From assembly GCA_937872925.1 (NCBI GenBank), contig CALMUT010000063.1:1-32337 (forward strand): a stretch of DNA of 32,337 nucleotides, given 5' to 3'. Positions within the stretch are counted from its first letter, which is position 1, and every line of letters begins with the position of its first letter. Both the position numbers and the translations under genes were made by a program. Of the stretch, positions 6,775-14,891 are shown piece by piece. Source of the stretch: an uncultured Myxococcales bacterium (lineage in GTDB: Bacteria > Myxococcota_A > Polyangia > Polyangiales > Polyangiaceae). The notes beneath the pieces were generated by a model. It ran no database searches and was not told where the DNA came from. It saw only the letters and a program-made list of their open reading frames with translations.

Positions 6775-7873
6775 GCTGATCCCCAAGGCCGTCGCCAGTC
6801 CGCACCCGGTGCAGATTCAGCTGGACACTCCGAACGCGACCTTCGCTCCTGGGCAGCCGATCACCGGACACCTGACCGTAACCGGTGCACATCCCGACAA
6901 CGGGGAGTTGTTGGTCGAAGTCCACGCCTTCACCGTCGGCAGCGACGGACACCCTGGATATGCACAACTGGCGTCGCAATCGGTCTACACCGGGCCCTTC
7001 CATCCGGGTTCGACAAACACCTTTCCGTTTCACCTGGCCGCACCGCGCTGTGTGAGTCGGTACCAAGGCCATCTCTTCTCCCTCGAGACACGACTTGTGG
7101 CGGTGACGCTGCTCGACAGCCAACATGGCTCCCGAACGGGCGTGCGGCGCGAGCCCGCCGCCTGGATGCCGATCGCCATCGCGCAGGACGCGAGACCGCT
7201 CAGCATCGCTCCGATGGTCGGGTGGCAACTCACGGGAAACCCGAGCAGCTACGTCGGTTGCTGCTCCGGCATTGGCTGCACGGGCCTGGGTGCAGCGGGA
7301 CTGCTTGGTATCGGGCTGACCGTGCTGCTGAACGGAGTGGCAGACGGTTTGCTATGGGTTGCCGGCGCAGGCATCGTCGCCCTGTTCTGCTTCGTGCTCG
7401 GGTTGAGCTACATCTTTGTCTTGCTGAGGAACACGGCGGTCTACCGCCGCATCGGGGAGTCTCGTTTCAGCGTCGGCCTGACCCCGGATGGTCAGGCCGT
7501 CTCGGTAGAGATTCAGCTCGAGCGCTTCAAGGGCATCGTCGGGGCAAGTGCCGTCATTCGCGTCGATGAACGAACCGAGACGCTCCTTTTCATCCGCGAG
7601 GACACTCGGAAGCAGTCTCACAAGCGTTCCCACCAGGTAGCCCTGCAGCAGATCGAGCTGGTCCCCAACCCCGCTGAACTCAAGCTCGTCGGATTGCTAC
7701 CCCGTGCGGCCCTGAGCCGCCTGCCACCAAACGTTGGCAACAACCACGCGAAAATCCTGTGGCACCTCGATCTTCACCTTCAGCTGAGAGGCTGCCCCGA
7801 CGTTAAGGGCACGTTCCCGCTCGACGCGGCGCCGGGCGGCGAGCCATTCCCGGTGCCACAGATTTCCAGCTAG
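6773..7873 (+). CDS. arrestin-like / transmembrane / arrestin-like protein
   Basis: The protein has 366 residues from ATG 6773. Residues of about 10-150 form a beta-sandwich like arrestin or Spo0M N-domains: VQIQLDTPNATFAPGQPITG, then an HLTVTG strand, then paired strands ending in LETRLVAVTLLD. Two hydrophobic helices follow at about 190-225 (LGAAGLLGIGLTVLL and VAGAGIVALFCFVLGLSYIF). A second beta-rich domain (about 240-366) starts with RIGESRFSVGLTPDGQAVSV. The second domain resembles the first, so the layout is sandwich, membrane hairpin, sandwich, with both sandwiches on one side of the membrane. Function is unknown; eukaryotic arrestins are trafficking adaptors, but that role should not be assumed. 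Earlier in-frame starts at 6710 and 6761 exist. It is monocistronic. Confidence 0.78.
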   Translation: MLIPKAVASPHPVQIQLDTPNATFAPGQPITGHLTVTGAHPDNGELLVEVHAFTVGSDGHPGYAQLASQSVYTGPFHPGSTNTFPFHLAAPRCVSRYQGHLFSLETRLVAVTLLDSQHGSRTGVRREPAAWMPIAIAQDARPLSIAPMVGWQLTGNPSSYVGCCSGIGCTGLGAAGLLGIGLTVLLNGVADGLLWVAGAGIVALFCFVLGLSYIFVLLRNTAVYRRIGESRFSVGLTPDGQAVSVEIQLERFKGIVGASAVIRVDERTETLLFIREDTRKQSHKRSHQVALQQIELVPNPAELKLVGLLPRAALSRLPPNVGNNHAKILWHLDLHLQLRGCPDVKGTFPLDAAPGGEPFPVPQISS

Positions 7874-8055
7874 GACGACGACGTCCCACCCGCGCTCGCG
7901 CTCACTCATCGTCCTCGACGGAATGGGATTCGAGATCGCGGCACGCTGCACAGCAGCCGCAACGGACCCGCGTCGCGACGCCAATACCGAAGCGGCGGTA
8001 ACTCGTCCGAGGGAACAGGGCATGTTTCGTCCCCGTCGAACGTAGGAATCGGCCG

Positions 8056-9546
8056 ATGCAGAACGCTCCACCCTTCACGCTCCGGTTGCGCCCCGCCAAG
8101 TGGCACGACTGGCGTCTTCGCCTCGCCCGCTATGGTCTTTTTTGCGCATTTCTGGCGTGGGGTCCGGGCTGCAGCTCGTCAAATGCCGGAGGTGCGCCGG
8201 GCGGGGCCGGAGGGGCCGACGGTGGGGTGGCGGACAGCGCCACGTCGGACGGGTCAGGCGGGGAGGGCTCGGGTGAGTTGCGGCACGAGATTTCGGTCAA
8301 GGCCTCGGATGGCATGGCGACAGACGAGTTCGGGGAAGCGGTTGCCCTGTCCGGCGACGGAAACACCCTTGCAGTAGGGGCCCGGCACCACGAGGCTCCC
8401 GACGGTACGCACGTCGGCAAGCTCTACGTCTACTCACGGGCGGGTGGCGTTTGGACCGAAGAGCTGAAACTGGAAGGCACCAAGCTCGCTGCAACAGGGA
8501 TCGGGGAATCGGTCGCGCTGTCGGGGAACGGGAACACGCTGGCGGTCAGCGCTCCCAACACCCCCATCCCAGGAGCCGTGTTCGTCCTGTCGCGCACGCC
8601 GCAGGGCTGGGGTACGGCGTTGCCCGTCATGTCGCTGGCCGCCAGCTCCGGCGTGCGCGTTGCCCTGTCCGGGAACGGCGACGTCCTCGTTGTCGTGTCC
8701 CCGCAGGACCCGACGGACGGTCAAGGAAATCCCGACCCGAACGGCGCTGCAACGACAACCTATTACGTCTTCCGTCGCCAAGGGGCGGCGTGGACTCAAG
8801 AGGCTGCGCTTCGCCCGTTTGGAGTCGGCATCACGTCGGGTGGAGCCATCGCGCTGTCGCGAGACGGACACACGCTGGCCGTCTCGCGCGCAAACGCGGT
8901 CGCGCTGCTCACTGACAGCGGCTCGCAATGGACGAAGATCCGAGAGCTTTCCACGTCGAATCCGTCTCCCTCGGGCGGGTTCGGTGCGAGCCTGGCGCTT
9001 TCGGCTGACGGTGGCGTGCTCGCGGTCGGTGCCCCGGGCGAGACACCGGGCGGAGCCGCGTTCTTGTTCCAGCGCGATGCGAATTGGTCCGAGGTCGGCA
9101 GGCTGCAAGCATCGAATCCGGCGGTGGACGCCCAGTTCGGCGCTCAGCTCGTGCTAGCGGACGATGGCAACTTCCTCGTCGTATCAGCCCCAAAGGACAA
9201 TAGCGCCGGTGCCGGTATCAACGGCGATCAAACCAAGAGCCAGCTCAACTACCCCCTCTATTCCACTGGCGCGGCGTACCTCTTTCGGCGCACCTCTTCG
9301 GGCGACGCTTGGACTCAGGAGACCTTCTTGAAGTCGCCCGCGGCCCACTTTGGCTGCAGGCCTGGAGAAGTGGCCTGCTTCAATGGGGCGTTCGGGACGA
9401 GCGTCGCCTGCTCTTCGAGTGGGAAGACACTTGCGGTGGGCGACCCGCTCGACAGCAGCCCTTCGAAGGGGCCAGTCTTGCTCGAAGCGGTACCCCAAGA
9501 CAACAGCGCCGCGTACTCGGGCGCAGTCCAAATCTTTGGGCACTAG
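8056..9546 (+). CDS. FG-GAP repeat (integrin-alpha-like) beta-propeller lipoprotein
   Basis: The protein has 496 residues. A long basic N-region is followed by the hydrophobic GLFCAFLAW and a lipobox-like PGC with Cys39, then a Ser/Gly/Ala-rich linker typical of outer-membrane lipoproteins. From about residue 85 onward, seven repeats follow the pattern F-G-x-x-x-A-L-S-x-D/N-G-x-x-L-A-V-x-A: for example FGEAVALSGDGNTLAVGA, IGESVALSGNGNTLAVSA, FGASLALSADGGVLAVGA and FGTSVACSSSGKTLAVGD. Seven such units make a closed seven-bladed propeller, as in integrin alpha subunits. It probably acts at the cell surface in adhesion or binding. ATG 8056 is the only start ahead of the signal sequence. No operon partner is seen; the next gene is convergent. 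Confidence 0.88.
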   Translation: MQNAPPFTLRLRPAKWHDWRLRLARYGLFCAFLAWGPGCSSSNAGGAPGGAGGADGGVADSATSDGSGGEGSGELRHEISVKASDGMATDEFGEAVALSGDGNTLAVGARHHEAPDGTHVGKLYVYSRAGGVWTEELKLEGTKLAATGIGESVALSGNGNTLAVSAPNTPIPGAVFVLSRTPQGWGTALPVMSLAASSGVRVALSGNGDVLVVVSPQDPTDGQGNPDPNGAATTTYYVFRRQGAAWTQEAALRPFGVGITSGGAIALSRDGHTLAVSRANAVALLTDSGSQWTKIRELSTSNPSPSGGFGASLALSADGGVLAVGAPGETPGGAAFLFQRDANWSEVGRLQASNPAVDAQFGAQLVLADDGNFLVVSAPKDNSAGAGINGDQTKSQLNYPLYSTGAAYLFRRTSSGDAWTQETFLKSPAAHFGCRPGEVACFNGAFGTSVACSSSGKTLAVGDPLDSSPSKGPVLLEAVPQDNSAAYSGAVQIFGH

Positions 9547-9608
9547 GCTCAAGGTGTGCAAACGGTCTGCAAGCAGGATGGAGTTCTTGCAAGCGTGACC
9601 TGAGGCGC

Positions 9609-11675
9609 TCAGAGCCGCGAAACTAGCTGTTCGAGTTCGCGGCGCGGAACCACGTGGGCAACGTGCAAGACGTCTTCCTCAACGTGAAAGAGCACGCGGT
9701 GGTGGATGCCTGCACGCGCTGAAGCGATGTGCGGGGCGCGCTTGAGCTTCTTGACGTCGTTCCACGCGTTTGGGCTGCCAGCCGCGAGCTCTGCAATGAC
9801 GCGGAGCGCGGTCGCTGCGGTCTCGCGCCCAAGGGAACGCAGTTCCTTGGAGGCCTGCGTCGTAAACGCCGGGACCAGTACTCTGCGCGTCGACGCCACA
9901 GGTTCCTTGGCGGCTTCGACGTCGTCGTCGGGTTCGGGGGTCGTGGTCGCTTCGCGGACCTCGTCCGCGCGCATGCCCTTTCCGACTGAGCTCGCGATCT
10001 GTGCGCGAAGGTTACGCCGCTCCTCCTGCCCTTGGCTGACGATCCGTTGGAGATCTTGGACTTTCTGTCGCAGGCGTGCCCGTTCTGCCTCGACTTGCGC
10101 CCGCTCGTCTGGGTCCAATGTGGGAGCGACTGGCCGCTTGTTGTGCGGGGTCGCCTCTTGGGACGCAGCATCGGCTTGCTGCCGCTTGTCGAGGCTGGCC
10201 AGCTCTCGGTTGAGCTTGGCGATTTCGTCTGCGGCACGCTTTGACTCACCGCGCACTCTGCGAAGTTCGTCACGAAGCGCCTCGTCTTCTTGCCGGTCGA
10301 TCAATTGCTTCCGCTGACTCTGTTCGCTAGCGAGAAGCACGTCGAAGATCTCCCACCAAGGCTCGAAGGGTGAGATGAGCAGGCGATCCCGCGCTTCTTC
10401 CATCACTTCCAAGAGCACCTGGCTGTCAAGCAGGCGGTCCTCGCTCAGCGTTCCCCGCGCGAAGAAGATACCGAGTGCCGGGAAGTGCCTCAGCAGTGTG
10501 TACGCCAACTCGATGCTGGCCGTTTGGTCATCCCTTGCCATCGCCTCTCGCGCGGCAGTTTCCAGAGTATCCAGTAGATCCGGGGAGCGTTCTAGGCAGG
10601 CGAACCGCACTCGCAATCGCGCATCTTCCTCGGGGTCCACGGACATCCCGTCGAAATGCGCGCGCGCTACCTCCAAAGCACCCTTACGAAGGGCCTCGTC
10701 GATCAACTCGAGGCGGAAGTCGTCCGTTGCGGAATCACCGCGAAACTTTGGGCGACGAGCTATCTCTTGCAGCGCCCGTTCCGCGTCGTCCCAGTGTGCG
10801 AAGTGGACGAGGCGACGAAACGCCGCGATCAGCGGCACACTTCCCAACTTGGAGAGATCCAGCCGTGCCAGCTCGTGGGGGCGGAAGTCCTCGACCTGGC
10901 GATTGGTCAGAGTCCGAGGGTCAACTTCCGGCTTCTTGGTGGCGCGCTCCGTGGGACGGTCCGCGCAGCACTTCTTGTACTTCTTTCCGCTTCCGCAGGG
11001 GCACGGGTCGTTGCGCTTGGGACCCACGGCGGCGTGCTTCAACGTGCCGGCGCTGATGTGAAACGCGGGTGCGGTCCTCGGTAGAACCTCGAGTAGCGGT
11101 CGATAGAAGTGGTTGCGGAGCTTGTCCTCGGCTCCATGGAATCTGGCGAGACGGATGTGCTCGGCGGCGATCAGGTCGAGGTGCGGATCACCCAAGCGTA
11201 TTGCCGCCGCGCCCAAGATTCGCATGCTTTCGAAGTCGAGAGGTTTTCGCGCGAGGGTCCGTGCGTGGGAGATCAACCCCGGCGGCGCTGGCCTGTCGCC
11301 CAGCGCGTCCGCAGCGAGCATCAGCAGCAGCGCTTCGCGTTGCCAACTTGTTGTGCCGGCTTCCAAGATCGCCATCACGGTCGTCACCAAAGCTCGGTCA
11401 GTCGCCAGGACTAGCGGCGCAACAAGCTCGATGTTGTCCAGCTGCGGAACGAGTTGGGCAACGGTGTAGGACTCGAGTTGTGTGCCGCGCAATGCTAGCG
11501 CACAGCCCAGTACCGTCGCGGGCGTGTCGATGGATACCGCGCTGGCGAACTCATGTTCGACTTCGTTGGGATTGATGGTTTCGGCGAGTTGCGTCAACTC
11601 GGCGCGCGTGAACGCAGTGCGCTCCGCCTGCGCGATGATGGAGTTGGGCGCCTGGTGTTGCAGGAATGAAGGCAC
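9609..11675 (-). CDS. SEC-C zinc motif / coiled-coil / RelE-like toxin domain fusion
   Basis: This 688-residue protein has four parts. Residues 1-210 are helical and resemble no family I know. Residues 219-237 are a textbook SEC-C motif (PKRNDPCPCGSGKKYKKCC; Cys225, 227, 236, 237), the zinc-binding tail also found in SecA. Residues 260-450 are helical and TPR-like. Residues 450-500 and 523-563 are heavily charged heptad-rich coiled coils. Residues about 598-688 match RelE/ParE-type toxins: FTTQASKELRSLGRE, a central VKKLKRAPHI, SARAGIHHRVLFHVEED and VAHVVPRRE. RelE enzymes cut mRNA in the ribosomal A site, and SEC-C tails can contact ribosomes or SecB. No antitoxin gene is adjacent, so the rest of the protein may control the domain. 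The frame is intact. Confidence 0.85.
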   Translation of the reverse strand: MPSFLQHQAPNSIIAQAERTAFTRAELTQLAETINPNEVEHEFASAVSIDTPATVLGCALALRGTQLESYTVAQLVPQLDNIELVAPLVLATDRALVTTVMAILEAGTTSWQREALLLMLAADALGDRPAPPGLISHARTLARKPLDFESMRILGAAAIRLGDPHLDLIAAEHIRLARFHGAEDKLRNHFYRPLLEVLPRTAPAFHISAGTLKHAAVGPKRNDPCPCGSGKKYKKCCADRPTERATKKPEVDPRTLTNRQVEDFRPHELARLDLSKLGSVPLIAAFRRLVHFAHWDDAERALQEIARRPKFRGDSATDDFRLELIDEALRKGALEVARAHFDGMSVDPEEDARLRVRFACLERSPDLLDTLETAAREAMARDDQTASIELAYTLLRHFPALGIFFARGTLSEDRLLDSQVLLEVMEEARDRLLISPFEPWWEIFDVLLASEQSQRKQLIDRQEDEALRDELRRVRGESKRAADEIAKLNRELASLDKRQQADAASQEATPHNKRPVAPTLDPDERAQVEAERARLRQKVQDLQRIVSQGQEERRNLRAQIASSVGKGMRADEVREATTTPEPDDDVEAAKEPVASTRRVLVPAFTTQASKELRSLGRETAATALRVIAELAAGSPNAWNDVKKLKRAPHIASARAGIHHRVLFHVEEDVLHVAHVVPRRELEQLVSRL

Positions 11676-11818
11676 GCGAAATCATCGCTGATCCTTTTCC
11701 GTTCCGCCATGGCCCAGCTCGGGGCGCGTTTCTCGGTGGGCGTAGTGGCCTGGCGGAACCTACGCGGCGGAAGCTTGCGGGCCGGCGCCCGCCCCCGCCC
11801 GGGCGCATGCGCATCGAG

Positions 11819-12478
11819 TCAAAGGTTTGCGTGAAGGCGACGTGCCAATTCACGCGGTGCGGCGATCTCAAACCAGTCTCGGACGCTCCGCCACTTTTCT
11901 TGGTCCATGCCGTGTGGCATCAGTGTGTCCGCTTCTGCGTCCTCGAAATACGTCATGGCTTTCAGGACGTGATACAGGTCCGCATCGCTTCTGCCGAAGC
12001 GGACTTTGAAAGCGTCGCCGACGGTTTCCAGGTCCAGATCGGTGCGTTGAATGATCTCATGTAGATCCCAGAAGTCTCGACGGATCCCACGTCGCGCAAT
12101 CGCCGAGACCTTCATAGTCGCGAGATCCAGCAACGACGCCACTGGCATGGGGCCGCTTGCGGTGTCTAAAACGCCCAGAGGTGGATACGGGTAGCGAACG
12201 ATGTCAACGGGTACTCCGAACACGCGTCCGTTGAGGGTGGCGTCGGATACTCCGACCACTTCGAATTCCGGTACTTCGGTCGCAAGGCTGAGTCGGAGTT
12301 CATCGAGAGACACGTCACCGCGGGTGCTGAAAACGTCCAAGTCGACGGATGAGCGATGACCCAGATGAAGACCGATGGCACATCCACCCGCCAGGTAGAA
12401 ATCGCGCAGCGCCGACGCGCCCCCTAATCTATCCAGGGCGCGCTGTTGTTCGCTCGTGAGCGTGCCGGGTGAGGCCAT
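11819..12478 (-). CDS. AbiEii-like nucleotidyltransferase (probable toxin)
   Basis: The 219-residue protein resembles the AbiEii/AbiGii toxin family of DNA-polymerase-beta-fold nucleotidyltransferases. The core is FYLAGGCAIGLHLGHRSSVD followed by LDVF, giving the G-G and D-x-D metal-binding signature (VDLDVF). Further segments are VDIVRYPYPPLG and LATMKVSAIARRGIRRDFWD with LHEII, where the K and RD residues are typical of the family. Such toxins modify tRNA or other targets in abortive infection. ATG 12478 is chosen because the earlier in-frame start at 12598 lies inside the upstream gene. The gene overlaps its upstream neighbour by 55 bases and is followed by the SEC-C/RelE-like gene 143 bases on. 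Confidence 0.87.
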   Translation of the reverse strand: MASPGTLTSEQQRALDRLGGASALRDFYLAGGCAIGLHLGHRSSVDLDVFSTRGDVSLDELRLSLATEVPEFEVVGVSDATLNGRVFGVPVDIVRYPYPPLGVLDTASGPMPVASLLDLATMKVSAIARRGIRRDFWDLHEIIQRTDLDLETVGDAFKVRFGRSDADLYHVLKAMTYFEDAEADTLMPHGMDQEKWRSVRDWFEIAAPRELARRLHANL

Positions 12479-12726
12479 GTCTCGTCTTGTGCGTTTAGGT
12501 ATAGCTGCCAAAAGCGGGCTGTCTTCTTGCTTATCGCGGGGTGGCCGTGGCGGAAGAATTCGAGAATCTCTGCTTCGCCGTAGCAACGCATCGCCCACGC
12601 AACGTCCTCCAGCCGTCCGCGTTCCAATACGCGGGCGAGGATGTCGCGGCGGTTCACTTCAGTGTCCAGCGCTGCAGGCTCGGTTTCCCAAAAGAGCCAG
12701 TGAACCTCCGCCGGTAGGGCCGCCAC
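12424..12726 (-). CDS. probable antitoxin-like partner of the AbiEii-type gene
   Basis: From GTG 12726 the product has 100 residues: LPAEVHWLFWETEPAALDTE, then RRDILARVLERGRLEDVAWA and KKTARFWQLYLNAQDE. The pattern of an L/F-W-E/D stretch, an R-x-x-I-x-x-R-V-L-E-x-G helix and a terminal F-W helix is what I know from small helical proteins (DUF6922-type) encoded directly before AbiEii-like nucleotidyltransferases. It has no obvious DNA-binding motif. A longer frame from 12870 exists but runs through the upstream lipoprotein gene, and those residues look random. The stop lies 55 bases inside the toxin gene. The lipoprotein gene ends 41 bases upstream, so cotranscription with it is possible. The antitoxin role is inferred from position. 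Confidence 0.72.
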   Translation of the reverse strand: MAALPAEVHWLFWETEPAALDTEVNRRDILARVLERGRLEDVAWAMRCYGEAEILEFFRHGHPAISKKTARFWQLYLNAQDETWPHPARSRANNSAPWID

Positions 12727-12767
12727 GACCGAAGCGTAACAGAAGTCGCGATGGCGGCCCAGGTGGC

Positions 12768-13178
12768 TCACTCCGCGGTGGCTTGAAGCGCGGGTAGCAC
12801 GCCCTTGATACCCAGTTGCTCTTCTACCTGTTCGAAAACGGGGATCGCTTCTTTGGCTTCGGCGGGGCACTCTTTGGCGAACCGCTCGAACATCGATTTG
12901 CGATCCTTCGTGACAGCTGCAAGCGCGGACTTGAAAGCCTCCTCAGTCGCCACGCTGCTCGCCTTGGCTCCGATTTCCTTGCGCTTGTCGACGGACCCCG
13001 CGCTCAGCTCCTTGGCGACCTTCAAGCGCTCCGGGCAGGGTTTGCCGAGGGTCTCGGTGAGCGACATCCCGAAGGGAATCATGTACAGCGCCCCTGCCTT
13101 CTGACCCATTTCCGTCGGGTTCGGCGAACAGGCGGCCAGGGCGAGCGGGACGAAGAGGACCTGTAACTTCGGGTTCAT
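12768..13178 (-). CDS. small lipoprotein of unknown function
   Basis: The 136-residue product starts MNPKLQVLFVPLALAACSPN, a compact signal peptide with lipobox LAAC and Cys17. The mature part is Lys/Glu/Ala-rich and helical (TLGKPCPERLKVAKELSAGS, then ASSVATEEAFKSALAAVTKD), with Cys residues near CPERL and KECPAEAKEA that could form a disulfide. A frame upstream to 13493 is open but looks noncoding and lacks a signal. No family is recognised. It is likely anchored in the envelope facing the periplasm. It sits just upstream of the AbiEii-like pair. Confidence 0.8.
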   Translation of the reverse strand: MNPKLQVLFVPLALAACSPNPTEMGQKAGALYMIPFGMSLTETLGKPCPERLKVAKELSAGSVDKRKEIGAKASSVATEEAFKSALAAVTKDRKSMFERFAKECPAEAKEAIPVFEQVEEQLGIKGVLPALQATAE

Positions 13179-13305
13179 GGCCAATGGCGTATCCGGAATC
13201 GAACCACGCCTCAAGAAGCTTTCGTGTTTCCGGGCGCTCGGGCGCGTGTCGGGTTTCGCCGCGTTCGCGTGGTAGCTTGGCCCGAGCAGTTTAGCGCGTG
13301 CAAGA

Positions 13306-13323
13306 CGCCTCAATCGTGAGGCG
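13306..13323. repeat. perfect hairpin nearly identical to the one at 753-770
   Basis: CGCCTCA (13306-13312) pairs perfectly with TGAGGCG (13317-13323) around the loop ATCG. The 18 bases differ by one position from 753-770 (CGCCTCAATCGTTAGGCG), and both are preceded by TAGCGC at short distance. Each copy sits just upstream of a plus-strand gene. Function is unknown. Confidence 0.5.
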
Positions 13324-13358
13324 GCGTTGATCACCCTACCGCGAGGAACGCAACCGGC

Positions 13359-13769
13359 ATGAAAGGCACGACAGCTTCCAGCCCAGAAGAATACGTCGCC
13401 ACGCTGGTCGGCTGGCGGCGCGACTGCGTGACGGACTTGCGCAGCAGTGTGCTCCGCGCCCGCGGTTTGGAAGAGACCCTCAAGTGGGGCCACCTAGTTT
13501 ACCTATGCACCGGCCCTGTGTTGCTCATTCGCGCCGAGACGGAACGCATCCTCTTCGGTTTTTGGCGCGGGCAGCGCTTGCGCGACATCGAGCCAAGACT
13601 CAAACCCGGGGGCAGGTACGAGATGGCGACGCTGGAACTGCGAAAAGGCGATGCACTGAGCGCGGCCACGGTCCGCCGTTTGACGCGAGAGGCAATCGCG
13701 CTCAACAAGAAGCTGGGGGATCCTAGAGACGCTGCGAAGAGCGGGAAGAAGCGCTCGCCGAAGCGATAG
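13359..13769 (+). CDS. DUF1801 (YdhG-like) protein
   Basis: The 136-residue protein matches the DUF1801 fold, related to frataxin-like iron-binding proteins. SPEEYVATLVGWRRDCVTDL is the N-terminal helical pair, followed by GLEETLKWGHLVYLCTGPVL with the hallmark E-x-x-K-W-G/H, and FGFWRGQRLRDIEPRL and YEMATLELRKGDALS. Family members are small cytoplasmic proteins with poorly known function. The C-terminus is Lys/Arg-rich (AAKSGKKRSPKR). ATG 13359 follows a GAGGAACG purine stretch that can serve as ribosome-binding site. It stands alone, transcribed away from the lipoprotein gene. Confidence 0.88.
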   Translation: MKGTTASSPEEYVATLVGWRRDCVTDLRSSVLRARGLEETLKWGHLVYLCTGPVLLIRAETERILFGFWRGQRLRDIEPRLKPGGRYEMATLELRKGDALSAATVRRLTREAIALNKKLGDPRDAAKSGKKRSPKR

Positions 13770-13928
13770 GGACGTTGTCCCTGCGAAAGGGGGGGTGGGT
13801 GACACCGAGTGGGGAGCCCCCCGGGGATGACAGCCCCACCCAGTCTTCGGTCGCCGCATCCGCCCCCCCGCCACGCTTTCGATCCCCGGATTCGCAAGGC
13901 GCACGGCCATCCTCCCGGATCCGAATCG

Positions 13929-14873
13929 ATGACTCCGCATCGCCTGCCCGACATGGCTTACACTCTGTACGTGCGAGCGGGCGGGCGTTATCTGCACACC
14001 CAGGTGGGGTGGCTGTTGATCGTGTTGGTGGGCGGCACGCTCGTCGGGGTGTCGGCGCTGTTGTTGTTCAGCGCGGGGCTGGCGTTGGCGCTGCCGGTGG
14101 CGGTCTTCTTGGCGCTGGTGCTGGCATGCTTTGGCTGGCTCACAGTGCGGGTGGACGAAAGCGACGTCATGGTTCGCTTCGGCGTGGGGCTCATTCGCAA
14201 GCGTATCCCGCTGGCGCAGGTGCGGAGCTTTCGTGTGGTCCGCAACAAGTGGTGGTACGGCTGGGGCATTCGCTTCACGCCCGAGGGAACGCTGTGGAAC
14301 GTTTCTGGCTTGGGCGCCGTGGAGCTGACTCTGGACGGTCCGAAGAAGTTCCGCATCGGCAGCGATGAGCCGGAGGCGCTGGAGCATGCGTTGGTGCAGG
14401 TGCTCGGCACGCCGCGGGCGCTTTCCGCTCAGGAACACGCGACGGCCGAGCGAGGTGCGCGCCGCGTGTGGCTCGTCCTGGTTGCGCTCGCCTTCGTGCT
14501 TTTGTCTGGATTGGGCCTACTGCTTTGGGCCGAGGCCCGGCCTCCGCGCGCTTCCGCCGACGCCGCATTCTTTCGAGTCTCCAGCGCCGTCTACTCAGCG
14601 GAAGTCCCGCTGGCAGACATCACGGACGTGGAGCTAACGCGCGAGCTGCCGCGCATCGTCGCGCGCACCAACGGCACCGGACTGGGCCGAACTTTGCGCG
14701 GGAACTTTCGCCTGGACCGCCTCGGCGACGGCAAGCTGTTTCTTACCAGCGGCTCCCCGCCGTATCTCGTCGTCAAGACGCGGGACAGCTACGTCATCGT
14801 CGGTTACTCCGATCCTGAGCGCACGCGGGATCTCCATCGCGAGTTGCTGGCGCGCTGGCGAAAAGGGCTCTAG
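13929..14873 (+). CDS. PH-like domain membrane protein
   Basis: From ATG 13929 the protein has 314 residues. A hydrophobic hairpin lies at about 27-75 (WLLIVLVGGTLVGVSALLLF and AVFLALVLACFGWL). A bacterial-PH-like beta domain follows, with VDESDVMVRFGVGLIRKRIP, the Trp-rich VRNKWWYGWGIRFTPEGTLW and VELTLDGPKKFRIGSDEPE. A third helix lies at about 190-215 (RVWLVLVALAFVLLSGLGLL). The last third (about 225-314) has another PH-like strand set (VPLADITDVELTRELP, RGNFRLDRLGDGKLFL, VVKTRDSYVIVGY), as if the domain were duplicated. Starts at 13809 or 13953 are also possible. The function of such PH-like membrane proteins is mostly unknown. Confidence 0.82.
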   Translation: MTPHRLPDMAYTLYVRAGGRYLHTQVGWLLIVLVGGTLVGVSALLLFSAGLALALPVAVFLALVLACFGWLTVRVDESDVMVRFGVGLIRKRIPLAQVRSFRVVRNKWWYGWGIRFTPEGTLWNVSGLGAVELTLDGPKKFRIGSDEPEALEHALVQVLGTPRALSAQEHATAERGARRVWLVLVALAFVLLSGLGLLLWAEARPPRASADAAFFRVSSAVYSAEVPLADITDVELTRELPRIVARTNGTGLGRTLRGNFRLDRLGDGKLFLTSGSPPYLVVKTRDSYVIVGYSDPERTRDLHRELLARWRKGL

Positions 14874-14891
14874 TATTGAGGCATCCCGCTC

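Noticed and set aside
6262..7569. Long plus-strand frame of 435 codons
   Set aside because: It overlaps the arrestin-like gene in another frame and is Arg/His/Gly-rich with no recognisable domain; a G+C-driven artefact.
13180..13260. tRNA-like T-loop GGTTCGATTCC on the minus strand
   Set aside because: The flanking bases do not pair into a T-stem, and no anticodon or acceptor stem can be drawn; chance similarity or an unrecognisable relic.
13306..13323. Second attC site (GTGAGGC in place of GTTAGGC)
   Set aside because: The invariant GTT of the attC core is GTG here and no left arm was found; recorded only as a repeated hairpin.
13503..14438. Minus-strand frame of 311 codons
   Set aside because: Opposite the DUF1801 and PH-like genes; Gln/His/Arg-rich translation without fold.
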